A DNA stretch of 44,550 nucleotides from Acidovorax sp. sic0104 (GCF_019219095.1 NZ_JAHUWH010000030.1:1-44550); one strand, 5' to 3'. Positions 31,860 to 40,506 are shown, counted from the first letter of the stretch. Numbers and translations are program-made. Notes: a model not told the origin generated them from the letters alone.

Positions 31860-32317
31860 ATCCTCGTGACCTGGAGTCCTACCTGCACGACCACATCCCC
31901 CTGGCCCGTGCCATGGGCGTGTCGGTGGTGGACGCATCACCGCAGCGCGTGGTGCTGACCGCGCCGCTGGCGCCCAACATCAACCACCGCGACACGGTGT
32001 TCGGCGGCAGCGCGTCGGCCGTGGCCATCCTGGCGGCGTGGAGCATGCTGCATGTGCGGCTGTCGGCACAAGCGCTGGGCAGCCGGCTGGTCATCCAGCG
32101 CAACACCATGGACTACCTGGCGCCCATGGCCGGCACCTTCACCGCCGTGGCCGACGCCCCGTCGGCCGCGGTGTGGAGTTCCTTCACCCGCATGCTGCAG
32201 CGCAAGGGCATCGGGCGCATCGTGCAGACTTCGGTGCTTCACTACGAGGGCCAGCCCGCCGGGCAGCTGGAGGGCGAGTTCGTCGCCTTCGGGCCGGGCT
32301 ACCAGTCGCTGGCCTGA
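31856..32317 (+). CDS. YiiD C-terminal-type thioesterase domain protein
   Basis: A 153-residue single-domain protein with the YiiD_C type of hot-dog fold (HIPLARAMGVSVVDASPQRV, then NHRDTVFGGSASAVAILAAW). The VFGGSASAVA helix forms the core of the fold. It is probably an acyl-thioester hydrolase or an acyl-binding protein; no substrate is known. Its ATG overlaps the Nudix stop codon, so the pair form an operon. Confidence 0.88.
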   Translation: MNPRDLESYLHDHIPLARAMGVSVVDASPQRVVLTAPLAPNINHRDTVFGGSASAVAILAAWSMLHVRLSAQALGSRLVIQRNTMDYLAPMAGTFTAVADAPSAAVWSSFTRMLQRKGIGRIVQTSVLHYEGQPAGQLEGEFVAFGPGYQSLA

Positions 32318-32368
32318 AGGGCCGGGGCTTGACGGGCCACCGGGACATCACAACAGCAGGAGAACACG

Positions 32369-32746
32369 ATGGGACTTTTTGACGGCGTCATGGGCAATGC
32401 ATCCAAGATCGATGCAGCGAAGATCCAGGAAGAGTTCGGGCGCATCCTCGCGCCCGGCGAGGTGGTGGAGCATGCCTATCAGTTGATTCGCGACTATTTC
32501 GTGTTCACCAACAAGCGGCTGGTGCTGGTGGACAAGCAGGGCATGACCGGAAGCAAGGTGGAATACCACTCGCTGCCCTACAAGAGCATCACGCACTTCA
32601 GCATCGAGACCGGCGGAACCTTCGATCTGGATGCCGAGTTGAAGATCTGGATCTCGGGCAGCGCCGCGCCGTTTCAAAAGCAGTTCAACAAGCGGCTCAG
32701 CATCTACGAGGTGCAGTCGGTGCTGGCGGGCTACGTGCTCAAGTAG
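32369..32746 (+). CDS. Bacterial PH-domain protein (bPH1 type)
   Basis: A 125-residue protein made of one bacterial pleckstrin-homology-like domain (DYFVFTNKRLVLVDKQGMTG, then YKSITHFSIETGG). Such proteins are widespread and form ring-like oligomers; the function is largely unknown. AGGAG with suitable spacing precedes the ATG. It lies 51 bases after the thioesterase gene on the same strand. Confidence 0.9.
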   Translation: MGLFDGVMGNASKIDAAKIQEEFGRILAPGEVVEHAYQLIRDYFVFTNKRLVLVDKQGMTGSKVEYHSLPYKSITHFSIETGGTFDLDAELKIWISGSAAPFQKQFNKRLSIYEVQSVLAGYVLK

Positions 32747-32881
32747 GCAAGGTGGGGGGCGATGTCGCCGCTTCTCAGGCCTTTGCCAGGTGCACGGTGC
32801 GGGTACCCTGGCGGGGCAAGGCGAAACGGTGGCCCGTCGATGGTCGTCCCACGGCACCGGGGTGTCGCCACACAGGAGTTC

Positions 32882-33460
32882 ATGGCGATGTCACCTCTCA
32901 TTTCCGGCCTGGCGTCCGTTGCGTCGATGGTCTTCAACGCCGCCTCGGGCGGATCCTCCAAGGCAGCGGCCACGCGCCGCAGCAGCGAGACGGCCGATGC
33001 GCAACCCTCTGCGGTCGTCACGCTCAGCCCGCAGGCCGAGGCGCTGGCCGGGTTTGCGGGCAAGGGCATTCTGGTGTCGCAAGGCAAGCTCGATGGTGCC
33101 TTGGGTGCCGTCCAGCGCGGTGGCGCGCAGAGCGGGCGCAGCGCAGGGGCGGCGGGCGGGGGCGCCTCGGTGTCGGTGCAGGACTTTCAGGAGATCCTGA
33201 CCCGCTTTGGCGCCGACGATGCCCAAAAGCAGCAGATCACAGCGGGCTTTGATGCCAACAAGGACGGCAGCATCTCGCACGACGAGTTCTTGAAGGGCAT
33301 GGCCAGCACATCGATCCAGAAGCAGGGCACCGATTTTTCGCAAGCGGTGCTTCAGATGATGGACAAGGGCGGCGATGCCAACGGCGTGGTGAACCAGAAC
33401 GAGTTCGCTGCGTTCACCACGGCGTTTGCCCGCGCAGAAACGCGTGTGGGCACGGTGTAA
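32882..33460 (+). CDS. EF-hand domain protein
   Basis: A 192-residue protein. Residues 120-145 contain a full EF-hand (FDANKDGSISHDEFLKGM), with Asp, Asn, Asp, Ser and Glu at the calcium ligand positions. A second, altered hand lies near KGGDANGVVNQNEF. The N-terminal half is Ala/Ser-rich and poorly ordered. It has no clear signal peptide. An ATG two codons further in (32888) is also well placed after AGGAG. It may bind calcium; the role is unknown. A terminator follows. Confidence 0.85.
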   Translation: MAMSPLISGLASVASMVFNAASGGSSKAAATRRSSETADAQPSAVVTLSPQAEALAGFAGKGILVSQGKLDGALGAVQRGGAQSGRSAGAAGGGASVSVQDFQEILTRFGADDAQKQQITAGFDANKDGSISHDEFLKGMASTSIQKQGTDFSQAVLQMMDKGGDANGVVNQNEFAAFTTAFARAETRVGTV

Positions 33461-33532
33461 GGTATTTGCGCGGTGCGCGGCACCGGGTCTGCAGTGGCGC
33501 GGCGGGCATGACAGGCAAGTACAGCGCCCACG

Positions 33533-33557
33533 AAAAAGCGGCCCGAGGGCCGCTTTT
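33533..33557 (+). terminator. Terminator after the EF-hand gene
   Basis: Stem aaaagcggcc / ggccgctttt with a four-base loop ends in TTTT. It lies 72 bases after the EF-hand stop and could also act on the opposite strand because A residues precede the stem. Confidence 0.75.
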
Positions 33558-33623
33558 GTCTTCAAGGTGTGACACCGGGATGCTGCGGACGTTGTCCGCC
33601 CGCGCCACCCTGGTGCCGCACTT

Positions 33624-33782
33624 TTATATCCTGCCCATGAGCAGCAGGATCACCAGGATCAGCACCACGAGGCCAATACCACCACTGGGTCCGTAGCCCC
33701 ACGAACGGCTGTGGCCCCAGGTTGGCAGTGCGCCAACGAGGATGAGGATCAGGACAATCAGCAGAATCAGCGAGAGCGACAT
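33624..33782 (-). CDS. DUF3309 small membrane peptide
   Basis: A 52-residue protein. It starts MSLSLILLIVLILILVGALP, continues TWGHSRSWGYGPSGGIGLVV and ends LILVILLLMGRI. Two membrane helices flank a Gly/Trp-rich loop with HSRSWGYGPSGG, which is the DUF3309 pattern. Start 33782 follows AAGGA by seven bases. Such peptides are common in Proteobacteria and are of unknown role. Confidence 0.88.
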   Translation of the reverse strand: MSLSLILLIVLILILVGALPTWGHSRSWGYGPSGGIGLVVLILVILLLMGRI

Positions 33783-33954
33783 GGCAGTTCCTTGTTATGG
33801 GTTACGGTGACTGCATTGTTGGGCTCGTACCCTGTAGGTGACCGAAGGTGCTGCGCCTGCTCCCGGGTCAGGAATTTCCGACAGGGAGTGTGGGATTGCA
33901 GGGGCGTCAGCGTGGCATGTGGCGAGCCCTGCAGTTGCTGCGCGATGCGTGGCC

Positions 33955-33982
33955 CAAAAAAGAACCGGCCCAAGGGCCGGTT
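33955..33982 (-). terminator. Terminator after the EmrB-like transporter gene
   Basis: Stem aaccggcc / ggccggtt with a four-base loop (33963-33982). On the minus strand it is followed by six T. It lies 36 bases after the stop of the transporter at 34018. Confidence 0.85.
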
Positions 33983-34017
33983 GTTTGCGCTGTGGCGCAG
34001 AGCGCGCGGGCGCTTTG

Positions 34018-35661
34018 TCAGTGCGCCCCACCAGCATCGGCCGCGCCGCCGCCCGCGGCCCGTGGCGGCCGCTTGGTCAGCCAGATCAGCCCGATGAGCA
34101 GCAGGAACAAAAACGCCGACCCCAGGAAGATGTCGTTGGCAGCCCGCGTGAAGGCCTGCTGGTCGATCAGCCGGTTGACCTGCGCCAGCGCCTGCATCTG
34201 CGTGAGGCCCGATGCGGTCAGGTTGTCCAGCGTCTGCCCGAACACCCCCTGGCCTTGCACCAGCCCTTCGGTCAGGTGCGCGTGGTGCATGGCGGCGCGG
34301 CTCTCCCAGAGCGTGGTGGCGATCGACGTCCCCATGGCCCCGGCGGTGATCCGCACGAAGTTGGACAACCCCGCAGCCGCCGGTATGCGCTCGGGCGGGA
34401 TGCCCGCCAAGGTGAGCGTGGTCAACGGAATGAAGAAGAACGCCATGGCCGCGCCCTGCAGCAGGGTGGGGATCAGGATGTGGATGAAGTCCGTCTGCAC
34501 CGTGAACTGCGAGCGCATCCACAGCACCGTGCTGAACACGATGAACGCGCCCGTGGCCATGCGGCGCGGGTCCCACTGGCCGACCTTCTTGCCCACCAGT
34601 GGCGTGAGCAGGATGGCGAACACGCCCACCGGCGCCAGCGCCATGCCGGCCGAGGTGGCGGTGTAACCCATCCACTGCTGCAGCCACAGCGGCAGCAGCA
34701 CCACGTTGCCGAAGAAGAGGGCATACGCCACCGACAGCGCGAGTGCACCGAAGGTGAAGTTGCGGCCCTTGAAGAGCTTCAGGTCCACTACCGGGTGCTT
34801 CTCGGTCAGCTCCCACACCAGGAACACCGCGAACGCGACCACGGCGACCACGGCCATGATGATGATCTCGCCCGAGGCGAACCAGTCGAGCTCCTTGCCC
34901 TTGTCGAGCATGAGCTGCAGCGCACCGACCCACAGCACCAGCAGACTCAGCCCCACCGTGTCGATGGGCAGCTTGCGGATCGGCGTCTCGCGCTTGCGGT
35001 AGATGCCCCAGGTGAGCAGCCCGGCCAGCAGGCCCACGGGCACGTTGATGTAGAAGATCCACGGCCAGGAGATGTTGTCGGTGATCCACCCACCCAAGAG
35101 CGGTCCCACCACGGGGGCGACCAGCGTTGTCACTCCCCACAAGGCGAGGGCGGTGCCGGCCAAGGCTTTGGGGTAGCTGGCGAGCAGCAGCGTCTGGCTC
35201 AGCGGGATCATCGGCCCGGCCACCAGGCCTTGCAGCACGCGGAAGAACACCAGCATCTCCAGCGACGAGGCGAACCCGCACAGCCAGGACGTGAGCACGA
35301 ACAGCAGCACGCTCATGGTGAACAGGCGCACGGCGCCGAAGCGCTGCGTGAGCCATCCGGTGAGCGGCACCGAGATGGCATTGGCCACGCCAAAGCTGGT
35401 GATGACCCAGGTGCCCTGGCCGGGGCTCACGCCCAGGTCGCCGGCAATGGCGGGGATGGAGACGTTGGCGATGGACGAATCCAGCACGTTCATGAACGTG
35501 GCCAGGGAGAGCGACAGCGTGCCCAGCAGCAGGGCAGTGCCCTGCAGCGGTGGGTAGCCCGCAGGTGGGCCCGGCGGGGCTGCGGGTGGCGATGCGGCAG
35601 GGACCGCAGGCGCGGCGGCTGCCTGGCTTGCGGTGTCTGCAGTAGGGTTGGCGGCAGTCAT
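34018..35661 (-). CDS. DHA2-family multidrug efflux MFS transporter (EmrB-like)
   Basis: A 547-residue transporter with 14 predicted membrane helices, of the EmrB/QacA drug-proton antiporter family. Motif C is ALWGVTTLVAPVVGPLLGGW. The first helix, LGTLSLSLATFMNVLDSSIA, has the D-SI-N motif typical of this family. The N-terminal 40 residues are Ala/Pro-rich. It works with the EmrA-like adaptor and the NodT outer-membrane protein upstream to pump compounds across both membranes. The substrate is unknown. It starts 12 bases after the adaptor gene, in one operon. Confidence 0.93.
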   Translation of the reverse strand: MTAANPTADTASQAAAAPAVPAASPPAAPPGPPAGYPPLQGTALLLGTLSLSLATFMNVLDSSIANVSIPAIAGDLGVSPGQGTWVITSFGVANAISVPLTGWLTQRFGAVRLFTMSVLLFVLTSWLCGFASSLEMLVFFRVLQGLVAGPMIPLSQTLLLASYPKALAGTALALWGVTTLVAPVVGPLLGGWITDNISWPWIFYINVPVGLLAGLLTWGIYRKRETPIRKLPIDTVGLSLLVLWVGALQLMLDKGKELDWFASGEIIIMAVVAVVAFAVFLVWELTEKHPVVDLKLFKGRNFTFGALALSVAYALFFGNVVLLPLWLQQWMGYTATSAGMALAPVGVFAILLTPLVGKKVGQWDPRRMATGAFIVFSTVLWMRSQFTVQTDFIHILIPTLLQGAAMAFFFIPLTTLTLAGIPPERIPAAAGLSNFVRITAGAMGTSIATTLWESRAAMHHAHLTEGLVQGQGVFGQTLDNLTASGLTQMQALAQVNRLIDQQAFTRAANDIFLGSAFLFLLLIGLIWLTKRPPRAAGGGAADAGGAH

Positions 35662-35673
35662 GCGAACCCCGGC

Positions 35674-37038
35674 TTACTGCACCGCTGGCGATTGCAGGGC
35701 TTGCGCGGCTGCTGCGGGTGCAGACGCATGCTTCTCGATGTGGGGCGCGGAGGGCGTTGAAGCCATGGCCGGGGACTTCGTACTGGCCTTGCCGGCCGCG
35801 CCCACCTTGGGCGACGCCGCGGCCACGGCGGCCTTGCTGCTGCGGCCCAGGTTGGCGGCAATGATCTGCGCCACTTCATCGTCGGCCGCCTTGAACTGTT
35901 CGTCGAACACGGCGGTGGCGGCCACGGGGGTGGAGCGTTGCGTGTCGGCCAGGGTCTTGCCGCTCTGGTCGGCCGTGTCCACCTTGACCTCCATCGACAG
36001 GCCCACACGCAGCGGGTGCTCGGCCACCTGCTTGGCGTCCAGTGCGATGCGCACAGGCACGCGCTGCACCACCTTGATCCAGTTGCCGGTGGCGTTCTGC
36101 GCGGGCAGCAGCGCAAAGGCTGCGCCGGTGCCGGCCCCCAGGCCGGTCACGGTGCCGTGGTACTTGACCTTGGTGCCGTATACATCGGCTTCGAGCTCGG
36201 CGGGTTGGCCGATGCGCAGGCTTTGCAGCTGGCTTTCCTTGAAGTTCGCGTCCACCCACAGATCGTTCAAGGCCACCAGCGTCATCAGCGGTGCGCCGGC
36301 CTGCACGCGCTGGCCCACCTGCACGCCGCGCTTGGCGACATGGCCGTCCAGCGGCGCGACCAGTTGGGCGCGCTGCACGGCCAGGTAGGCCTCGCGCACG
36401 CGGGCCGAGGCGCGCTGCACGTTGGGGTGCTGCTCGATGGAGGTGCCTTCGGTCTGCGTCTGGCTGGCGGCCAGTTGCTCCTGCGCGGCCACCACGGCCG
36501 ACTGGGCAGCGGCGACGGTGCTCTTGGCGGCTGTGACCTGGGCCGTGGCGTGCTGGAACTCTTCCTTGCCCACGGCGCCGCTGGCCATCAGCGGTGCGCG
36601 GCGCGTCACGTCGTCCTGCAGGCGTGCGGCTTCTGCCTGCGCGCGGGCCAGGTCGGCGCTGCGCAGGCTGACCTGGGCCTTGAGCGTGGAGTTGTTGGCG
36701 AACAGCGTGCGCACTTCGCGCACCGTTTGCGCGAGTTGGGCCTCGGCCTGCTCCAATGCCACGCGTGCATCGGCGGGGTCGAGCTTGACCAGCAGCTGGC
36801 CGGCCTTCACGTAGTCGGTGTCGTCCGCGCCGATGGAGACGACGGTGCCGCCGACCTGCGGCGTGATCTGGACCACGTTGCCCGCCACGTAGGCGTTGTC
36901 GGTGGTCTCGACGTGGCGGCCGTTGGCCCAGTGCCAGCCGCCCCAGCCGATGGCTACCAGCGCGACGGCGGCGGCAATGATGGTGAGGCCCCGGCGGCGG
37001 GCGGTGTTGGCTTCGTTGGCGGTGAGAGGTTCGCTCAT
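35674..37038 (-). CDS. EmrA/HlyD-type membrane fusion protein
   Basis: A 454-residue periplasmic adaptor. One N-terminal membrane anchor is at about residues 14-33 (GLTIIAAAVALVAIGWGGWH). The barrel-sandwich hybrid domain begins VETTDNAYVAGNVVQITPQV, followed by a helical hairpin of about 150 residues and VAPLDGHVAKRGVQVGQRVQ. The C-terminal tail is Ala/Lys-rich. It links the EmrB-like transporter to the NodT outer-membrane channel. The 218-base gap to the upstream gene holds an inverted repeat pair. Confidence 0.93.
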   Translation of the reverse strand: MSEPLTANEANTARRRGLTIIAAAVALVAIGWGGWHWANGRHVETTDNAYVAGNVVQITPQVGGTVVSIGADDTDYVKAGQLLVKLDPADARVALEQAEAQLAQTVREVRTLFANNSTLKAQVSLRSADLARAQAEAARLQDDVTRRAPLMASGAVGKEEFQHATAQVTAAKSTVAAAQSAVVAAQEQLAASQTQTEGTSIEQHPNVQRASARVREAYLAVQRAQLVAPLDGHVAKRGVQVGQRVQAGAPLMTLVALNDLWVDANFKESQLQSLRIGQPAELEADVYGTKVKYHGTVTGLGAGTGAAFALLPAQNATGNWIKVVQRVPVRIALDAKQVAEHPLRVGLSMEVKVDTADQSGKTLADTQRSTPVAATAVFDEQFKAADDEVAQIIAANLGRSSKAAVAAASPKVGAAGKASTKSPAMASTPSAPHIEKHASAPAAAAQALQSPAVQ

Positions 37039-37131
37039 GGCAGTGGTCTTTCAGGAATGTGTTGTTGTGTGGTTTTTGTAGGGGGCTGGCTTCGGGCTGT
37101 TGCGCTGGTCAGCGTTCGCACGTCACCTCGA

Positions 37132-37191
37132 CCGTTCGGGCTGAGCTTGTCGAAGCCTTGCGCGGCGCTTCGACAGGCTCAGCGTGAACGG
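37132..37191. repeat. Inverted pair of the cttcgacaggctcag repeat
   Basis: One copy on the minus strand (37132-37155) and one on the plus (37168-37191), separated by 12 bases. Together they can form a long hairpin. A third, single copy is at 24944-24967. It lies between the NodT and adaptor genes, within the efflux operon. Confidence 0.8.
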
Positions 37192-37256
37192 ATGAGGGGC
37201 GTGGGAAAGGCACGGCATGCGAAGGCGCTCGGACTGGGCCACAGCAAACCTTGCGT

Positions 37257-38732
37257 CTATCGCGCTGCGGTCTGCAGCGTTGCCGTGTCATCGGTCCAGC
37301 CGCCGCCCAGCGCCTTCATCAGCTGCAGGCGGGTATCGAGCTGGCGCGCGCGCAGGTCCACGGCCAGGCGGCGCTGGGCCAGCACCTGGCTTTCGGTGGA
37401 GAGCACCACCAGGTAGTTGCCCAGGCCTGCGCGGTAGCGGTCCTGCGCAAAGCGGTAGGCCTTTTCGGCGCTGGCCACGGCGTCGTCCTGGAGCGTTTGC
37501 TGGCGTGTGAGCGACTGGATGGATGCCATGGCGTCGCCGGCTTCCTTCACCGCGTCGAGCACCGCGCCGTTGTACTGGGCGATGGCGGCGTCCAGTTCGG
37601 CCTGGCGGCCGCCCAGCTGCGCGCGCAGGCGGCCGCCGTCGAAGATGGGCAGGCGCAGCGCCGGGGTCACGCCCATCTGGCGCGAGCCGGCATTGAACAG
37701 ATTGTCCAGGCCCAGCGAGTTCAGGCCGATGAAGGCTGCGATGTTGATGTTGGGGTAGAACTCGCTGCGTGCGCTGTTCACACCCTGCGTGGCGGCTTCG
37801 ACGCGCCAGCGTGCGGCCACCACGTCAGGCCTGCGGCCCAGCAGGTCTGCGCCCAGCACGTCGGGCACGGCATTGCGTTGCAGCTGGGCCAGTTGCGGGG
37901 CCAGCGTGGGCAGCGCATCGGGGGGCTGGCCGCTCAGCACCGCGATCTGGCGGCGTGCGAGAGTGATCTGCTCGTCCAGCGCTTCGATCTGCGTGCGGGC
38001 ATCGGGCACGGCGGCCTGGGCCTGCGTCAGCTCGACCTGGCTGTCCAGGCCGGCGGACACGCGCTCCTGGGTGAGGCGTTGCTGCTCTTCGCGCTGCGCC
38101 AGGGCGCGGGCGGCCACATCGCGCTGCGATACCAGCCGGGCCAGCGCCACATAGCTGCGGCCCACCTGCGCGGCCAGGGTGTTGGCGGCGGCGGCGGCAT
38201 CGGCCTGGGCAGCGCGGGCCTGGCCCAGCGCAGCCTGCAGCTCGGCCGCATGCTGGCCGAAGAAGTCCGGCGACCACGACAGCGTGGCCTGCACCGTGCC
38301 GCTGTTGTAGGTGTTGCCGGCGATGGGCGCCGGCACCAGGCCGTTGGCGGTGTAGCGCTGGCGGGTCACGTCCACACCCAGGTTGACCTGCGGGCCGTTG
38401 GCCGCTTCGCGCACCTGACTCAGGGCAACCGCCTGCTCCAGCCGGGCGCGGCTGACGGCCAGGCTGGGGTTGCCTTGCAGAGCTTGCTCGACCAGGGCGT
38501 CGAGCTGGGCATCGCCCAGCGTCGTCCACCACTGGCTGGGTGCTGCGGTGTCGGTGGTGGCGGACTCCGCCAGGCCCACGGCGGCAGGCGTGGTCTGGGC
38601 CAGCGGGGTGTGGGGCGCGCCGGGGCTGGCGCAGCCGACCAGCAGGAGGGCGGCGGCCAATGCCAGGGCCGATACGGCGAAATGCGCGGCAAACGCCGAG
38701 CGGATCGAGGGCAGGGGGGCTGTGGTGTTCAC
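37257..38732 (-). CDS. NodT-family outer-membrane efflux lipoprotein
   Basis: A 491-residue TolC/OprM-type channel. The N-terminus has a lipoprotein signal (FAVSALALAAALLLVGC, lipobox LVGC) and the body shows the two repeat halves of the family (DAQLDALVEQALQGNPSLAV and QTLQDDAVASAEKAYRFAQD). It completes the tripartite pump. The start is GTG at 38732, six bases after GGAG; an in-frame TTG four codons upstream is less likely. The MarR gene upstream is 69 bases away on the same strand. Confidence 0.92.
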   Translation of the reverse strand: MNTTAPLPSIRSAFAAHFAVSALALAAALLLVGCASPGAPHTPLAQTTPAAVGLAESATTDTAAPSQWWTTLGDAQLDALVEQALQGNPSLAVSRARLEQAVALSQVREAANGPQVNLGVDVTRQRYTANGLVPAPIAGNTYNSGTVQATLSWSPDFFGQHAAELQAALGQARAAQADAAAAANTLAAQVGRSYVALARLVSQRDVAARALAQREEQQRLTQERVSAGLDSQVELTQAQAAVPDARTQIEALDEQITLARRQIAVLSGQPPDALPTLAPQLAQLQRNAVPDVLGADLLGRRPDVVAARWRVEAATQGVNSARSEFYPNINIAAFIGLNSLGLDNLFNAGSRQMGVTPALRLPIFDGGRLRAQLGGRQAELDAAIAQYNGAVLDAVKEAGDAMASIQSLTRQQTLQDDAVASAEKAYRFAQDRYRAGLGNYLVVLSTESQVLAQRRLAVDLRARQLDTRLQLMKALGGGWTDDTATLQTAAR

Positions 38733-38801
38733 AGGGTTCTCCAAAATGGTTTTATGGGGTGTTGTGTGTGGAGGTCGGAAACAGTGCGCGGGCTGACGGC
38801 G

Positions 38802-39308
38802 TCAGGCTGAATCCGGCGGCCGCTGCTGGCGCAGCGCATCGCCGTTGGCCAGCATGCGGCGCAGCAGGCTGAGCAACTGCTGCCACTCGTCGTGGCTGAA
38901 GTCGCTGAGGTGGCCGTTGAGCACCTCCGCCAGCACAGGTGGCACGCGGGCCGCGACCTTGTCGCCCTCGGCCGTGAGCGCCAGGCGCACGACGCGGCGG
39001 TCGGTGGTGGAGCGCTCGCGCAGCACCAGGCCCTTGGCTTCCAGGCGGTCCATCGCGCGGGTCATGGACGCGGGGTCGGTCTCCAGGTCCCGCGCCAGGC
39101 TGGCCACCGTCGTCTGGTCGCACAGCGAGATCTTGAACAGCGGGAGCCACTGCGCATAGGTCAGGTCGTGCGTGGACAACTGGGCGTCCGCCTGGGTGCG
39201 GATCGACGACATCACCTTGCGCATCAGGTAGCCCACGCTCTCCTGCGGGTTCAGTTGGCTGGGGTCGTAAAAGCCCTGAGCGGAAGAAGAGGAGGTTGGG
39301 GAGGTCAT
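38802..39308 (-). CDS. MarR-family transcriptional regulator
   Basis: A 168-residue winged-helix regulator. TVASLARDLETDPASMTRAM is the recognition region and DRRVVRLALTAEGDKV the wing. It is first of the operon before the pump genes, so it probably represses them and its own gene, and is released by a small ligand. The ATG at 39308 was chosen because the longer frame would need a TTG inside the probable operator. Confidence 0.92.
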   Translation of the reverse strand: MTSPTSSSSAQGFYDPSQLNPQESVGYLMRKVMSSIRTQADAQLSTHDLTYAQWLPLFKISLCDQTTVASLARDLETDPASMTRAMDRLEAKGLVLRERSTTDRRVVRLALTAEGDKVAARVPPVLAEVLNGHLSDFSHDEWQQLLSLLRRMLANGDALRQQRPPDSA

Positions 39309-39323
39309 GGGCAGGGAATTTAA

Positions 39324-39343
39324 TTGACTAGACAATTATTGTC
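39324..39343. promoter_or_regulatory. Candidate MarR operator with two overlapping dyads
   Basis: ttgactagacaa (39324-39335) is a near-perfect dyad and overlaps gacaat-t-attgtc (39331-39343), a perfect one. It lies 16 bases upstream of the marR start, where an autoregulatory operator is expected. Exact binding is untested. Confidence 0.6.
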
Positions 39344-39391
39344 TTGGCAATGGTGATCACCCACAACGGCAACAGGGATTTTTAAAGCTCT

Positions 39392-39452
39392 GAAATTGCT
39401 ATCTAATTCATAGCTTCTGGCGTATTTCCAGTAAGCGCTAGAGGCATATTTT
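39392..39452. repeat. Dispersed intergenic repeat, copy C
   Basis: gaaattgctatctaattcat ... gtaagcgctagaggcatatttt. It shares 'gctatc' and 'gtaagcgctagaggc' with copies A and B. It lies in the gap between the zeta-type toxin and marR. Confidence 0.65.
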
Positions 39453-39521
39453 TATGTGAAATCCAGTGCCCGAAGACTGTTCGGACAGCTCTGGATCGCC
39501 TTGCGGACATGCCGCAGCGGG

Positions 39522-40163
39522 CTATCGGCCGATCAGGCGCCGCGCCCATACGGGTAGCGGCTGGACCAACGGGGTGATCTGGCCGGGTGAGCACATCGCC
39601 ACCAGTTGCGGCCCGGTGGCAGCGGCTTCTGCTGCGTCATACAGGTACGACACATTGGCTTGGCGCACCGCCTGCGCCAGGTTGTCCATGGTGCGGGGGT
39701 AACGCGCGAGGATGCGTTCAGGCGGAACGGCGTGCCCGCCTTCGCGCACACGTTGGGCCACACGCGACAGCAGCCGCGCCGGGTCGTCCAGCGCCACGAT
39801 GTACAAGGCCACTGTGTAGCCACACTGCTGGGCTTGCTCAATCAGCGCAAGTTTGGACGGGTGCGAAAACACGGTCTCGCTGGCGAAATCGGCGCCTTCG
39901 CACAGCAGCGCGGCTCGGCGTGCATCGGCCCATTGCCGGGCTGTTTCAGACCGTGCCTCCGGGTCGGCGATGTGCTGAAGGTGGGCCTGCTCATGCAGGT
40001 CCGCGTTCACGAACGGGAGTGGCGGGCCGAGGATGCCCTCGCGCACCAGCGCGCGGTAGAGCGTGGATTTGCCGGCGCCGTTGGGGCCCGCCAGCAGGTG
40101 AAACCAGCGAGTTGGGGTGGAGCTGCTGGACGGCGGTGAAGTGCGAGGCTGCGACGGCGCCAT
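39522..40163 (-). CDS. Zeta-type toxin / P-loop kinase
   Basis: A 213-residue protein of the zeta-toxin/AAA P-loop kinase group. Walker A GPNGAGKSTLYRAL is near the N-terminus, with FVNADLHEQAHL and ASETVFSHPSKLALIEQAQQ as in zeta proteins. Known zeta toxins phosphorylate UDP-N-acetylglucosamine and block wall synthesis; activity here is inferred. It starts 7 bases after the stop of a ParD-like antitoxin and has no good ribosome site of its own, so it is probably coupled. It lacks the epsilon antitoxin partner usual for zeta. Confidence 0.82.
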   Translation of the reverse strand: MAPSQPRTSPPSSSSTPTRWFHLLAGPNGAGKSTLYRALVREGILGPPLPFVNADLHEQAHLQHIADPEARSETARQWADARRAALLCEGADFASETVFSHPSKLALIEQAQQCGYTVALYIVALDDPARLLSRVAQRVREGGHAVPPERILARYPRTMDNLAQAVRQANVSYLYDAAEAAATGPQLVAMCSPGQITPLVQPLPVWARRLIGR

Positions 40164-40170
40164 CGACTTT

Positions 40171-40506
40171 TCAGACGGCAGCCGCCTTGGCCTGGTTTTC
40201 CTGAACCACGTCCCGTACCCGCTGCGCCAGAGTCCCGCGAGTCTGCGCTGCCAGCAGGCGGGCTGTGAGGTCGTTCACCGATGCCGGGGCTACCAGGGCG
40301 CTGTTCCGCGAAGTCGCAGCTTCATATTGCTCTATGGCGCTGCGGGCCTCCGAGACGCTCAGGCCTGTGTGCTCCACGATCTGTCCGAGCGTGGCCCAGT
40401 ATTCGATCTGGCTGGCCACGGAGCGGCGCATGGGCTGTGCGGCTTGGCGGGCCTGTTCCACCAGATGGGCGGGCAGCTTGACGGAAGAAAAGGCGGTAGC
40501 AGACAT
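40171..40506 (-). CDS. ParD-like antitoxin
   Basis: A 111-residue protein. VKLPAHLVEQARQAAQPMRR and SVASQIEYWATLGQIVEHTG give the ParD-like ribbon-helix-helix antitoxin pattern, expected to bind DNA and its own promoter. The C-terminal half, AATSRNSALVAPASVNDLTA, is likely the toxin-binding region. The ATG at 40506 is the first with family character. It is upstream of and adjacent to the zeta-type toxin gene, as usual for toxin-antitoxin operons. Confidence 0.82.
   Translation of the reverse strand: MSATAFSSVKLPAHLVEQARQAAQPMRRSVASQIEYWATLGQIVEHTGLSVSEARSAIEQYEAATSRNSALVAPASVNDLTARLLAAQTRGTLAQRVRDVVQENQAKAAAV

Noticed and set aside
33838..35760. A 640-residue open frame antisense to the EmrB-like transporter
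   Set aside because: It is His/Gln/Arg-rich shadow sequence; the opposite strand shows 14 membrane helices and family motifs.
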